64,000 nt of DNA from Streptomyces glaucescens (GCF_000761215.1 NZ_CP009439.1:62001-126000); one strand, 5' to 3'; numbered from the stretch's first letter, positions 45,801 through 54,424 are shown. Notes: a model not told the origin generated them from the sequence alone. Numbers and translations: made by a program.

Positions 45801-48800
45801 AACACCACAGACCTGGTCGCCGACACACGCTCCTCCTACGACAACCAGGCCTACGCAGCGCCCCCCACCAAGGGCGACGTCACCCGCACCGAACGCCTCA
45901 CCGGCTACAACACCGACGGCACAGGCCGCTACCAGACCATCACCACCGCCGCCTACGACGCACTCGGCCGCCCGACAGACACCTGGAACACCAAGGGCAC
46001 CCGAACCAAGCACATCGCCTACACCCCCGCCACCGGCGGCCCCATCACCCAGACGGCAACCACTAACGCCGCCGGCCACACAGCCACCGCCGAACACGCC
46101 CCCGACTGGGGAGTGGACCTCGCACGAACAGACGCCAACGGCAACCGCACCGAACTCGCCTACGACGCCCTCGGCCGCCTCACCGACGTGTGGCTCGCCG
46201 ACCGCGACCGCTCGGCCGGGCAGACACCCACGCACAAGTACGAGTACAAAGTGCAGTCCACGGCCGCCTCATGGGTGGCGACCAAGTCCCTCAACAACGA
46301 CGGCACCACCTACCTCACCCAGTACGCCATCTACGACGCATTGCTACGCCCCCGCCAGGTCCAGGTCCCGGCTGCCACCGGCACCGGCCGGGTGATCTCC
46401 GAAACCAAGTACGACACCCGCGGCCTGGCAGTCGAAACCGCCGCACAGTACATCGACACCAAAGCCCCCAGCGGCGCCCTCGCGACGCTGCTCACTGCTG
46501 CCCCGGCGGGCACCGCAACCGTCTTCGACGGCGCGGGCCGCCCCACAGTGCAGAAGACACTGGTCAACGGCCAGGAGCACTCACGCACAACCACCTCTTA
46601 CGACGGCAACGCCACCACCGTCCTCCCGCCCGACGGCGCTCCCGCCGTCCGCGAGGAATACGACGCCCGCGGCCGCCTGGCAGAAAAGCGCGAATACAAC
46701 GACAACACCGTCACCGCCGACTACGCCGGATTCACCTACACCTACGACCACGCCGACCGCCTGAAGACAGTCAAGGACAGCGACAGCAACACTTGGTCAT
46801 ACGGCTACGACTTCCTCGGCCGGCAGACCAACGCCACGGATCCAGACTCCGGCAGCTCCACTACCGACTACAACGATCTCGACCAGGTCGTCGCCGCGAC
46901 CGACGCCCGCAACAAGACGATCGGCTACACCTACGACAACCTCGGACGGCAGACCGCCCGCGTCGACGGCCCCGTGCCCCTCGTCAGCGGAGTCCCCACC
47001 CCCAACGACTCCAAAATCCTGGCCCGCTGGTCCTACGACACCATCGCCAAGGGCCAGCTCACCTCCAGCATCCGCTACGTCGGAGGCAAGACCGGCGACG
47101 TCTACGCCATCACCAACGCCGACTACGACAAGCTCTACCGAGTGCTGAAAGAGCAATACACCATCAGCACCAAAGAAGGAGCCCTCGCCGGAACCGGCTA
47201 CTACACCATCCACAACGCCTACAACCTCGACGGCACGCTCCAAAAACGCACCATCCCCGCCATGGGCGGACTCGCCGCCGAAACCCTCACCTACGGCTAC
47301 ACCCCCACCCGGCTTCCCGACACCCTGCAGGGCCTGACCGGCATCGTCCAGAACACCGACTACCTCCCAGCCGGCGAGCACATCCGCACCACCCTGGGCG
47401 TCTCCTCCGCCGCCGACTGGACCGAAATCAACTACGCCTATGAAGACGGCACGCAAGGCCTGGCCCGCCAGACCGTCGTCTCCGAAACCCACACCGGCAC
47501 CGACGCCGACATCTACTACCGCTACGACAAAGCCGGCAATCCCACCGAGACCGACGACCGCTCCACCAACCCCGGCGACAAGCAGTGCTTCACATACGAC
47601 GGCCACCGCCGCCTGAAGACCGCCTGGACCGCCACCACCGACTGCGCCAACGCTCCGACCACCAGCACGGTCGGTGGCCGTGCACCGTACTGGCAAAGCT
47701 TCACTTACGACTCCGTCGGCAACCGCAAGACCGTCACCGACCACCTCGCCAACGGCGGACCGGCCACCACCACCTACACCTACAAGACCACCGACCAGAC
47801 CCGCCCCCACGCCCTGGCCAACACGATCACCAACCTGGCCTCCGGCACCCAGACCATGAACAGCTACACCTACTGGGAAAACGGAGCTACCAAAACCCGC
47901 AACCTCAACGGCACCACCCAGACCCTCGACTGGGACGTCGAAGGCGAACTGGAAAAGGTCACCGAAGCCAGCGGCACCACCACCACCTTCCTCAACGACG
48001 GCGACGGCAGTCGGCTCATCCGCCGCGACACCACCGGCACCACCCTCTACCTGGCTGAGACCGAACTCCGCCTCGACAACGCCAGCGGCAACGTCACCGC
48101 CACCCGCTACTACACCCACGCGGGCAAAGCCGTCGCGATGCGCACCCCTGGCGTCCTGACCTGGCAGTCCACCGACCACCACGGCACCGCCAGCCTTCAG
48201 ATCGACGCTGCCACCCAGGCCCTCACCCGCCGCCCCACCAAACCATTCGGCGAAGACCGAGGAGGTGAAAAGCCGACCACCTGGCGCGGCGAGAAGGGAT
48301 TCGTCGGAGGCACCGAAGACCCAACAGGGCTCACACACATCGGCTCCCGCGAATACGACTCAACCACCGGACGGTTCATCAGCGTCGACCCTATCGGCGA
48401 CCTGAAAGACCCCCAACAAATCAACGGTTACGCCTACAGCAACAACAACCCCGTCACCTTCTCCGACCCGACCGGCAACCTTTGGGGATGGCCCGATAGC
48501 ATGCCAAGTGGCCCCCCTTCTTTCATCAGCGAGAACCCCAGCGGAGGAAGTGGCAACTCGTCCGGAGGTACCTCGTCCGGAGGCACCTCGGCCGGCGGGG
48601 CGTCAAGCGCGGGCAGCGCAAACTACAGCCAGGGCGGCGGTGGTGGCTCGTCGTGCCACCGATTTCAGAGTGGTTACGTCTTCTCTGTTCCGTGCCAAAG
48701 TGGAGAGCCATCAAAACCTCAGAAGCGCGGAGACTGGAAAGATGCGCTAGCAGGAATCGGCCACTGGATAACAGAGTCCGCTGAAGCAATGTCGAGTGCC

Positions 48801-49811
48801 AGTTGGTGGTGCTGGATCGAAGACTGCAGTGGCGCGACGGACGCATACGAAAAATTCGTCGATAGTAAGGGTATCGACACTGACTCCTCGCTTTATAACG
48901 ACACACAAGACAGGCTCGAGGCTTACAGCATGGTGGGCGGGAGCCTAGCGGCGGTGAGCGCTAAGCTCCTCAAGACTGGTTTCAAGAAAAGTGACGTTCC
49001 AAGAATCGACTGCCAATGCTTCCTTGCTGGGACAGCTGTCCTCATGGCGGACGGCTCGACGAAAAGCATCGAAGACATCGTCCTGGGCGATGAAGTTCTG
49101 GCCACCGATCCCGAGACCGGGGAACAAGGCCCGCGCAAGGTAACCAGCCTCATCGTCACTAAGGACGACAAGCATTTCAACGAACTCTCGATAGCCACAG
49201 ACAGCGGGATCGAGAAGCTCACAGCGACCTATGAGCACCCGTTCTGGTCGCCCTCAGAACTGGACTGGGTGCTGGCTGGCGACCTGCGTCCCGGGATGAC
49301 CTTGCGGACCGCTGGCGGTCTCACGGTCATCGTAACGGCCAACAGGGCGTATACCGAGACGTTCAGCATCACGTATAACATCACTGTCGACGACCTGCAC
49401 ACGTACTATGTGCGGGCGGGGGCTACGCCGGTCCTCGTTCACAATTGCGGTGGCGCGAATGGTGGGAAGTATGGTGATCTGCAACCTGCTGGGGCGGGAA
49501 ATGAAATAAATCACATCCCCGCCAATTCATCCAGCCCTCTCAGTAAGTACAGTGGGCCGTCGATTCGGATGGAATATGCCGATCACCGTGCGGTCTACAG
49601 TACAGGGTCATCCCTCGCCTCGCAGGCTTGGCGTATGAGGCAGAGAGAATTGATAGACGCTGGTGACTTCCGAGGCGCCATGCAGATGGATGTAGGCGAC
49701 ATTCGCGCGCGTTTCGGTAACAAATATGATGAGGCGATCACGGAAATGTGGTTGAGTCTCAGTCAAAATAAGGCCCTTCGGGAATGGGCCCGGAATCAGC
49801 AAAATCCCTAG
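42834..49811 (+). CDS. RHS/YD-repeat polymorphic toxin with HINT protease
   Basis: A 2,325-residue secreted protein starting GTG behind GAAGGA. The signal region is near 15-45. A long beta-rich shell follows, then YD/RHS repeats from about 1010 to 1760 (AYDALGRLTDVW, YTYDHADRLKTVKD, YDFLGRQTNATDPD). The RHS core is near 1835-1880 (GSREYDSTTGRFISVDP, INGYAYSNNNPVTFSDP). A HINT self-cleaving domain spans 2062-2203 (CFLAGTAVLMADGSTKSI, TATYEHPFWS, YYVRAGATPVLVHN), with Cys at its start and HN at its end. The 120-residue tip (NEINHIPANSSSP ... GPSIRMEYADHRAVYSTGS ... ARFGNKYDEAI) resembles HNH/Endo-VII-type nuclease toxins. The shell carries and the HINT domain releases the toxin. Confidence 0.88.
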   Translation: MTRRSFALSSWSWQRASRRRLTAVGLPVTAAVIATLLGAAPAEDTSRSHTKLPEPKYGKAAAFKAKSFRSSDPAYAAANKTLKQAATKPAWPTPGSATLDLPSAAGQRTKANSLPVALAAAAAQPTTATKSTTKPTAKVAQAPGRAKVAVLDRKLAKKLGIEGLVLTVQRADGKTNASSLSLSVDYSGFAHAYGGAWASRLRAIELPACAVTTPNKPHCRTTRVLPTSNDAKNGTLTTQVTTRQATRATATTTMVALSAAASSDQGSYQATPLSVSSTWAGGGSNGDFTWSYPMDAVPAPAGTAPTVTLGYSAQSIDGRTSSTSAQPSWVGEGFDVPTSYIERSYGSCDDDGQNDKADLCWKEHNASVVLNGKSSPLIKDAAGWHLKNDDGEKVTLATGAVNGDDGDTGTSGDQGEYWTITATDGTQYVFGKNRLPGWSDNGTAADDPVTNSTWVVPVFGDDTGEPGYSSSTSFAGRAKLQAWRWNLDYVVDPHGNVTSYWYTKEGNYYAKNASTGNGTYYHRGGWLKRIDYGQRSDTVYSKPAAARVQFDVAERCLPVTGGETCGSLTETNKAAWPDVPFDQICAASTPCTDRNAPSFFTRKRLTDVTTQVYEGTGTGADTDYRDVNAWHMEHSFPDPGDGSAPGMWLKSIQHTGKVGTSPITLPAVTFEGIQLHNRVDKTGDDVVPYIKWRVRKINSETGSVLTVNYSTPECIADTNLPTALDKNTKRCYPVKWIPPTNPTGGEDPQPRTDFFHKYVVTQVTESDPTGGAPLKETNYTYTGGGAWAYDDESPISPAKYRTWGIWRGYNTVTTTVGEASGTRSKTTALYYRGMHGDKQTSGTRSETITDSQGVSQTDSEQLAGQLREQITYNGTSGQEISANVITPWSRETSSDTHSYGTVRGHIVRTGTEVTRTRLNSGSTITATTTTTYDPKSGLPLTVEKDAGGTKDCTRTWYATDETKWMLSYPKRVEKVSTACSATPNRTNDPNTTDLVADTRSSYDNQAYAAPPTKGDVTRTERLTGYNTDGTGRYQTITTAAYDALGRPTDTWNTKGTRTKHIAYTPATGGPITQTATTNAAGHTATAEHAPDWGVDLARTDANGNRTELAYDALGRLTDVWLADRDRSAGQTPTHKYEYKVQSTAASWVATKSLNNDGTTYLTQYAIYDALLRPRQVQVPAATGTGRVISETKYDTRGLAVETAAQYIDTKAPSGALATLLTAAPAGTATVFDGAGRPTVQKTLVNGQEHSRTTTSYDGNATTVLPPDGAPAVREEYDARGRLAEKREYNDNTVTADYAGFTYTYDHADRLKTVKDSDSNTWSYGYDFLGRQTNATDPDSGSSTTDYNDLDQVVAATDARNKTIGYTYDNLGRQTARVDGPVPLVSGVPTPNDSKILARWSYDTIAKGQLTSSIRYVGGKTGDVYAITNADYDKLYRVLKEQYTISTKEGALAGTGYYTIHNAYNLDGTLQKRTIPAMGGLAAETLTYGYTPTRLPDTLQGLTGIVQNTDYLPAGEHIRTTLGVSSAADWTEINYAYEDGTQGLARQTVVSETHTGTDADIYYRYDKAGNPTETDDRSTNPGDKQCFTYDGHRRLKTAWTATTDCANAPTTSTVGGRAPYWQSFTYDSVGNRKTVTDHLANGGPATTTYTYKTTDQTRPHALANTITNLASGTQTMNSYTYWENGATKTRNLNGTTQTLDWDVEGELEKVTEASGTTTTFLNDGDGSRLIRRDTTGTTLYLAETELRLDNASGNVTATRYYTHAGKAVAMRTPGVLTWQSTDHHGTASLQIDAATQALTRRPTKPFGEDRGGEKPTTWRGEKGFVGGTEDPTGLTHIGSREYDSTTGRFISVDPIGDLKDPQQINGYAYSNNNPVTFSDPTGNLWGWPDSMPSGPPSFISENPSGGSGNSSGGTSSGGTSAGGASSAGSANYSQGGGGGSSCHRFQSGYVFSVPCQSGEPSKPQKRGDWKDALAGIGHWITESAEAMSSASWWCWIEDCSGATDAYEKFVDSKGIDTDSSLYNDTQDRLEAYSMVGGSLAAVSAKLLKTGFKKSDVPRIDCQCFLAGTAVLMADGSTKSIEDIVLGDEVLATDPETGEQGPRKVTSLIVTKDDKHFNELSIATDSGIEKLTATYEHPFWSPSELDWVLAGDLRPGMTLRTAGGLTVIVTANRAYTETFSITYNITVDDLHTYYVRAGATPVLVHNCGGANGGKYGDLQPAGAGNEINHIPANSSSPLSKYSGPSIRMEYADHRAVYSTGSSLASQAWRMRQRELIDAGDFRGAMQMDVGDIRARFGNKYDEAITEMWLSLSQNKALREWARNQQNP

Positions 49812-49839
49812 ATGCTGCGCAGAAAGAAGTGAGGTTCGA

Positions 49840-50325
49840 GTGTCGTCGGACTGGAAAGTTGAGATCGTCGAGTGTGGTGACCTCGTGCAAGATGATGATG
49901 AGGTGACTCCTCCCGGCGAGGCTGAGCGTCGCTGGAATCGATATGTCGAGCTGGCTGATTCGGTTACTGGCAACGAAGGCCCAGCCGGTGTCGCTGCGAT
50001 CGTCTCTTCCTTGAAGGCTGAGGAGGATTACGGGGCTTACCAGGCGGCGCATGCAGCCCTGAGTCGCTTCCCTCATTCGGACCTCGGTCAGGGAGTGGCC
50101 CATGCAGCCAAGGAGCTTCTTTCCATCCCCAAGGACGGGAGTGGGAATATCTTGCTGATCCTGGCCCAGGCTGGCCCTGCGGCAGTCAATGCCTTCAACG
50201 AGGCTATTCAGACCGCTGATCCGGATGTGCGGGTCTCGATTCGTAGACTCGTGGAATTTCATGAAGCCAGGGAGTGGCTCTCTGGAGGCAGTGCTCGGAA
50301 TGTTCTCCTAATGCCGCGACAATAG
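49840..50325 (+). CDS. Presumed immunity protein for RHS toxin
   Basis: A 161-residue protein starting GTG 28 bp after the toxin stop. It is mostly helical (AAIVSSLKAEEDYGAYQAAH, AALSRFPHSDLGQGVAHAAK, NILLILAQAGPAAVNAFNEA, VSIRRLVEFHEAREWLSGG), like HEAT- or Imm30-like immunity proteins, but I cannot name the family with confidence. There is no signal peptide, as expected for a cytoplasmic antidote. Its GC content is lower than that of the RHS shell, matching the toxin tip. Position and composition are the main evidence. Confidence 0.65.
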   Translation: MSSDWKVEIVECGDLVQDDDEVTPPGEAERRWNRYVELADSVTGNEGPAGVAAIVSSLKAEEDYGAYQAAHAALSRFPHSDLGQGVAHAAKELLSIPKDGSGNILLILAQAGPAAVNAFNEAIQTADPDVRVSIRRLVEFHEAREWLSGGSARNVLLMPRQ

Positions 50326-50341
50326 CCTGGTAGCTTGAATG

Positions 50342-50379
50342 CAGAAGCCCCGCCTGCACTGGTGTCGGTGGGGCTTCTG
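50342..50379 (+). terminator. Terminator after immunity gene
   Basis: CAGAAGCCCC pairs with GGGGCTTCTG around an 18-base loop and is followed by GTTTCC. It lies 17 bases after the stop. Confidence 0.75.
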
Positions 50380-50561
50380 GTTTCCGGCAACTTGACGGCG
50401 CGTCATTGCACCACGGCTGTGGCAGGCGGGGCGTCGGGCTCGCCGTTCGGCGGGATTGGGGCGTAACTGAGACTGCGTTTGACATCTGCCGTGCCCCCAG
50501 CCGCGAGTGTTCGTTGGACCTCTTCTGAAGGGTGCGGGGGGCGGTGCCCCTATGGGTGCGG

Positions 50562-51048
50562 TCAAGCGGATGGGGCGGGTTGGGGTCCGTGGATCGTGCC
50601 GTCGCGGAGCATGGCGAAGTGTACGTCGGCTCGGCGGCGGGCGAGGCAGAGGAGGGCTTGGGCGTGGTGCTTTCCTTGGCTGATCTTCTTTCGTAGTAGG
50701 TCCGGGAGGCCGGGTCGGTAAGTGCGGCAAATGCGGATGGAAAGAGGGCCCGTTTGCGCTGTTTGTTTCCGCTCTCTTGGAGGGTTGTTCGCCTCGGATC
50801 GACGACCCGGAACTGCGGGTCGCTGGGCCAGGCTGGCGTAGGCGGCGAGGTGGGCGGCGGATGGGACGCTGGATCCGTCGCCGACGTCGATGAGGATGCG
50901 GGCTTCGGTCCTGACGCCGATCCCCGGCATGGACGTCAGGACCTTGGAAAAGGGGTGTGCCTCCAGCAATTCTTCGATCCTCGCAGCCGGGAGCTTCTGC
51001 TGGTCAAGCACTGCCTGGAACGAGCTGGCGAGGCTGGGTACGATCAGT
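50562..51048 (-). pseudogene. IS110-family transposase, C-terminal half
   Basis: Minus-strand frames read LIVPSLASSFQAVLDQQK, then LLEAHPFSKVLTSMPGIGV, RTEARILIDVGDGSS, AAHLAAYASL. After a frame slip they reach KISQGKHHAQALLCLARRRA and DVHFAMLRDGT. This is the Transposase_20 end of IS110-type enzymes. The region after AYASLAQ is shifted relative to the family. It is the downstream half of a gene split by the insertion at 51049-51920. Confidence 0.78.
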
Positions 51049-51920
51049 GAGCTTCTTCGAGGTGGGCCCCGATCAGGTGACCCCAGCCGAACGCAACGAG
51101 CGAGGCCCCCGGGCTGTTGATCGAGATGTCTGACGTCTCAATCACGCTGCTCGGGGGCCTCGTTGGTCATCTATCGTGCCGCACTCGACCTGCCACATGC
51201 GCTCGTGGAGTGGGTCACCATGCTCATCGTCACCCGTGAGGGGGGCCGCCGCTGCAAGCTCCGCCCGTCCCAGCGCGCGATGGTGGCACTGGTGTACCTG
51301 CGTGAGCACATCACCCTGGCGAAACTCGCCGCCGGGTTCGGCATCAGCGAGTCCACCGCCCACGCCTACACCAGCGCGGTCATTCACCTGCTCGCCGAAC
51401 GCGCACCGGGCCTGCTGAAGGTCCTGCGCGAGGCCGACCCCGACTTCGGTCTGCTAGACGGCACCCTCGCCGAGTGCGACCGGGTCGGCGACTCACGCGA
51501 GGACTACTCCCACAAGCACCGCCGGCACGGCGTGAACGTGCAGGTGGTCACCGACCCGGACGGCCGGCTGCTGTGGATCTCGCCGGCCCTGCCGGGCCGG
51601 GCACACGACCTGACCGCGGCACGCACCCACCGGATCATCCGGATCTGCGAGCGCCAGGGCGTCCCCATCCTGGCCGATCTTGCCTACCAGGGCGGCGGCC
51701 CCTGGCTGACCACGGGCATCAAACGCAGACCCCTGAAGAAGCTCACGCCCACCGAGAAGACTCTCAATCAGGCCCTGGCCACGGCACGGGCACCGGTCGA
51801 ACGCGGAGTGGCCCGCCTGAAGTCCTGGCGAATTTTCCGCAAGGCTCGATGCAGTCCGAACCGCATGACGTCAATCGCCAAGGCTGTCCTCACCCTGGAG
51901 CGGCAACGCTGAAGAAGCTC
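51049..51920 (+). mobile_element. IS5-family insertion sequence, 872 bp
   Basis: The ends are inverted repeats: GAGCTTCTTC at 51049-51058 and GAAGAAGCTC at 51911-51920, with weaker similarity continuing inward. The trinucleotide AGT flanks both ends (51046-51048 and 51921-51923), a target duplication of the ANT form reported for the ISL2 group of IS5. The host sequence on either side is one IS110-type transposase gene. The element contains the intact transposase gene at 51163-51912. Confidence 0.85.
51163..51912 (+). CDS. IS5-family (ISL2-like) transposase
   Basis: A 249-residue complete transposase with TTG as the probable start. The N-terminal HTH (RPSQRAMVALVYLREHITLA, KLAAGFGISESTAHAYTSAV) is followed by a DDE_4-type core: FGLLDGTLAECDRV (first D), WISPALPGRAHDLTAARTH, VPILADLAYQGGGPW (second D), and APVERGVARLKSWRIF (E). 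Its stop lies eight bases from the right inverted repeat. Because the frame is open and ends are intact, the element may still be active. Confidence 0.85.
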   Translation: MVIYRAALDLPHALVEWVTMLIVTREGGRRCKLRPSQRAMVALVYLREHITLAKLAAGFGISESTAHAYTSAVIHLLAERAPGLLKVLREADPDFGLLDGTLAECDRVGDSREDYSHKHRRHGVNVQVVTDPDGRLLWISPALPGRAHDLTAARTHRIIRICERQGVPILADLAYQGGGPWLTTGIKRRPLKKLTPTEKTLNQALATARAPVERGVARLKSWRIFRKARCSPNRMTSIAKAVLTLERQR

Positions 51921-52075
51921 AGTGCGGCCCGCGTCCGTGCCGGGGACGACGACGGTCTGTTCGTTCAGCGCGGTGAAGATGTCCTTGACCAGTCGCTCGG
52001 CCATCCGCGGTGCCTTCGGGCGTATCAGCGTGATCAGTCGACGGCGTCCGCGGTCGCGGTCTTGACCCACCAACC
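51921..52075 (-). pseudogene. IS110-family transposase, middle fragment
   Basis: The minus strand reads ITLIRPKAPRMAERLVKD, IFTALNEQTVVVPGTDA and then reaches the AGT duplication. Dropping one G in the GGG near 51927 turns DAGRT into DAALIVPSLA and joins it exactly to the other half. The N-terminal DEDD catalytic region is not seen, so the relic was already truncated or decayed. Confidence 0.65.
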
Positions 52076-52134
52076 CGGCGCGCGGGACGGTCGTGGCGCA
52101 ACTATGCGCAACTGGCTCGACAGGGGAGGCCGCG

Positions 52135-52407
52135 ATGACGTTACGGTTCGTCGGGATGGACCCGAACACCGGTGGTGAGGGATCACCGACGGTGTGGGTG
52201 GAGGAGGAGACCGCGGACTTGGTACTCCAGGGCGAGGAGGCCGACGAGCTGCTCAAGGCCCTGGTCGGCGAAACTCAGTGGGTGCCCGGCTATAAGACCG
52301 GGATCCCTCCGCACGAGCGGGTGATCCGTATCCCGGTCCGCATGGTGCCGATGCTGAGGGAGGCGGGCGATGCCGCAGAACGCGCTGCACAGCGCGACGT
52401 TCGCTGA
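52135..52407 (+). CDS. Small conserved protein heading the cassette (copy 2)
   Basis: A 90-residue protein from ATG 52135 behind GAGGCCGCG: MTLRFVGMDPNTGGEGSPTV, WVEEETADLVLQGEEADEL, ERVIRIPVRMVPMLREA. It is homologous to 33587-33850. It overlaps the DUF6879 gene by 38 bases, the same arrangement as in copy 1. It lies about 60 bp beyond the IS110 relic. Function is unknown. Confidence 0.65.
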   Translation: MTLRFVGMDPNTGGEGSPTVWVEEETADLVLQGEEADELLKALVGETQWVPGYKTGIPPHERVIRIPVRMVPMLREAGDAAERAAQRDVR

Positions 52408-52909
52408 CCTGCTCGCCGCCACCCGGCGCAGCGCCGTGCACCTGGAGATGCGCGACGTCTACGCGGTCGGCGACGAGCAGGAGGACTTCGACACCTTTCT
52501 GCGTACCGGCGTCGCGAACACCGACCCCACGCGGTCGTTCTGGCCGCAGTGGGTGCCTCTGGTCCAAGACGCGGTCGGCCGCGGGGTGGTAATGCGCCGC
52601 GCGAGGATCGTCTCCGAGCCCGTCACCGACTACATCCGCTACGAGCACGCCATCACCACCGTGAACCTCCAGGCCGGCGAGCAGGTCCGCTGGCTGCCCC
52701 GCCGCCACGCCTCCGACATCGCCCTGCCGGGCAACGACTTCTGGCTCCTGGACGACCGCATCGTGCAGTTCCACCACCTCACCGGCACCGGCGACTGGGC
52801 CGAGAACGGCAAGGAGCGCACCGACGAGCCGACGGTGGCCGCCCTGTGCGCGGCCGCGTTCGAGAAGGTCTGGGAGCGGGCCATCCCGCACGAGAAGTAC
52901 ACCGTCTGA
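52370..52909 (+). CDS. DUF6879 family protein (cassette copy 2)
   Basis: A 179-residue protein: MPQNALHSATFADLLAATRR, AVHLEMRDVYAV, GVVMRRARIVSEPVTDYIRY, GEQVRWLPRRHASDIALPG, NDFWLLDDRIVQFHHL. All conserved DUF6879 blocks are intact and very similar to the 33088-33609 protein. It ends 19 bp before the XRE gene. There are no catalytic residues or membrane segments. Confidence 0.75.
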   Translation: MPQNALHSATFADLLAATRRSAVHLEMRDVYAVGDEQEDFDTFLRTGVANTDPTRSFWPQWVPLVQDAVGRGVVMRRARIVSEPVTDYIRYEHAITTVNLQAGEQVRWLPRRHASDIALPGNDFWLLDDRIVQFHHLTGTGDWAENGKERTDEPTVAALCAAAFEKVWERAIPHEKYTV

Positions 52910-52928
52910 CCCCGGCCCCGGACAGCAC

Positions 52929-53776
52929 ATGCCCGCCTCCCCTTCCTCCTCCGCACAGGCCGCCCGCGAAGCCCTCGCCCGGCGCCTGAAGCACCTGATG
53001 AAGGACGCCGGCATCAACGGGCGCGTGCTGTCCGCCCGGTGCGGCTGGGACCCCGCCAAGACCTCCCGCATCCTCAACGCCAAGGCCGCACCCTCCGACA
53101 CCGACCTGCGCGCCTGGTGCGACGCCTGCCACGCCCAGGACCAGGCCGCCGACCTCATCGCCACCGCCCGCGCGGTGGAGTCGATGTACGAGGAGTGGCG
53201 CCGCCTGCACCGCTCCGGCATGCGCCAGGCCCAGGAAGACGTCCTCGCCCGCACCGCCGAAGCGCAGGTGTGCCGCGCCTACACCTCAACGTCATCCCCG
53301 GCTTCTTCCAGACCGCCGGCTACGCCGAAGCCCTGATGCGCTCCATCACCGACTTCCAGGGCACCCCCGACGACATCACCGAGGCCGTCGCCGCCCGCCT
53401 GGCCCGCTCCCGCTACCTGTACGAGGGCGGCCACCGCTTCGTCGTCCTCATCGAGGAGTGGGTGCTGCGCACCCGGATCGGCACCACCGAGACGATGGCC
53501 GGCCAGCTCGCCCACCTGCTCACCGTGATGCCGCTGCCGTCCGTCTCCCTCGGCATCATCCCGCTCGGCGTCCCTCGTACCGTGTGGCCGCTGGAGGCGT
53601 TCTACCTCTATGACGACCAGCGCACCGTCGTGGAGACGCTGACCGCGTCGATCAACGTCCGCCAGCCCCGCGAGCTCGCCGACTACGCCCGCGCGTTCAC
53701 CGCCCTCGCCAAGCTCGCCGTGCACGGCGACGCCGCCCGCGCCCGCATCCGGGCGGCGATCGACGCCCTGGAGTGA
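52929..53776 (+). pseudogene. XRE-DUF5753 regulator with one-base frameshift (copy 2)
   Basis: The first frame encodes MPASPSSSAQAAREALARRL, an HTH (INGRVLSARCGWDPAKTSR) and the helix ESMYEEWRRLHRSGMRQAQE. After CRAYT it goes out of frame. The second frame resumes exactly as the family requires: LNVIPGFFQTAGYAEALMR, FVVLIEEWVLRTRIG, SLGIIPLGVPRTVWPLEAFY. Adding one C near 53283 (ACACCCTCAAC) restores a 282-residue protein homologous to 32208-33062. As written, the product stops after about 135 residues and keeps the HTH but loses DUF5753. Confidence 0.78.
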
Positions 53777-53873
53777 AGGAGCGCGCAATTCTCCGCAACT
53801 TCGTTGAGACCCCTCCGGAGCCGCCCGTAGCGTCGAATCACCGACGCCACCAGCCACCGGGAGGCGGGACCCC

Positions 53874-54038
53874 ATACGCGCACGCACCCAAGCCACCACC
53901 ACGGCCCAGCCCGGCTACGGCGTCCCCTCCCCGGCCCTGGTGGCCCGCGCCGACCGGGGGTTCGCGCGGTTCCTCGCACGCACCACCCAGGCCGACACCG
54001 CCCCCACCGACCGCCATGACGCAGCGAGGAACCGATGA
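53874..54038 (+). CDS. GVPSP-motif small protein with apparent ATA start
   Basis: A 54-residue frame: IRARTQATTTAQPGYGVPSP, ALVARADRGFARFLARTTQA, DTAPTDRHDAARNR. GGGAGG at 53859-53864 is ideally placed nine bases before ATA 53874, and the stop TGA overlaps the next gene's ATG (ATGA at 54035-54038), so it is clearly translated or was. There is no ATG or GTG near the N-terminus; the only in-frame GTG would remove the motif's first half. The core matches 20830-20880. ATA may be a real rare start or a mutated ATG. Confidence 0.55.
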   Translation: MRARTQATTTAQPGYGVPSPALVARADRGFARFLARTTQADTAPTDRHDAARNR

Positions 54039-54424
54039 GCAGGACGACGGTGCTGTACGACCCCGACGGACACATCGAGGCCGAGCTCCCGCTCGACCGC
54101 ACCACCCACCAGTGCCTCATCAAAGCCGTCCTGGCGTGGAAGGGAGACCCCGGCCTCCAAGCCGCGGACTACCACCAGATCGCCCTCCAGCTCACCGGCG
54201 CCGCCCGCTCCGTGGCCACCGACGTCCGTCGCGCCGCTGGCCGCCTGCCCGAGCGCCGCGCCGCCCGAGCGCTCGCCGAGTACGTCCTGGACGACGCCGA
54301 CCAGCGTCTCGCCGCCCCGCTCGAGGGAACCGCCGGCTGCGCCCAGGAACGTGCACGGATCGTCCGCTCCCTGTACGAGCGGCTCGACCGCCTCACGGAA
54401 CTGGCCCCGGCCCCGGCCTCCTGA
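54035..54424 (+). CDS. DUF6415-like protein, copy 2
   Basis: A 129-residue helical protein: MSRTTVLYDPDGHIEAELP, KAVLAWKGDPGLQAADYHQI, ALQLTGAARSVATDVRRAAG, RIVRSLYERLDRLTELAPA. The layout (short variable head, helix pairs, YERLDRLTEL tail) resembles the DUF6415 protein at 34082-34465, though identity is modest. It is translationally coupled to the GVPSP gene and 79 bp upstream of the second DNA ligase. Confidence 0.5.
   Translation: MSRTTVLYDPDGHIEAELPLDRTTHQCLIKAVLAWKGDPGLQAADYHQIALQLTGAARSVATDVRRAAGRLPERRAARALAEYVLDDADQRLAAPLEGTAGCAQERARIVRSLYERLDRLTELAPAPAS

Noticed and set aside
46797..48338. 513-codon minus-strand frame opposite the RHS gene
   Set aside because: Its composition is the reverse image of the RHS repeats and it has no recognisable domain or ribosome site.
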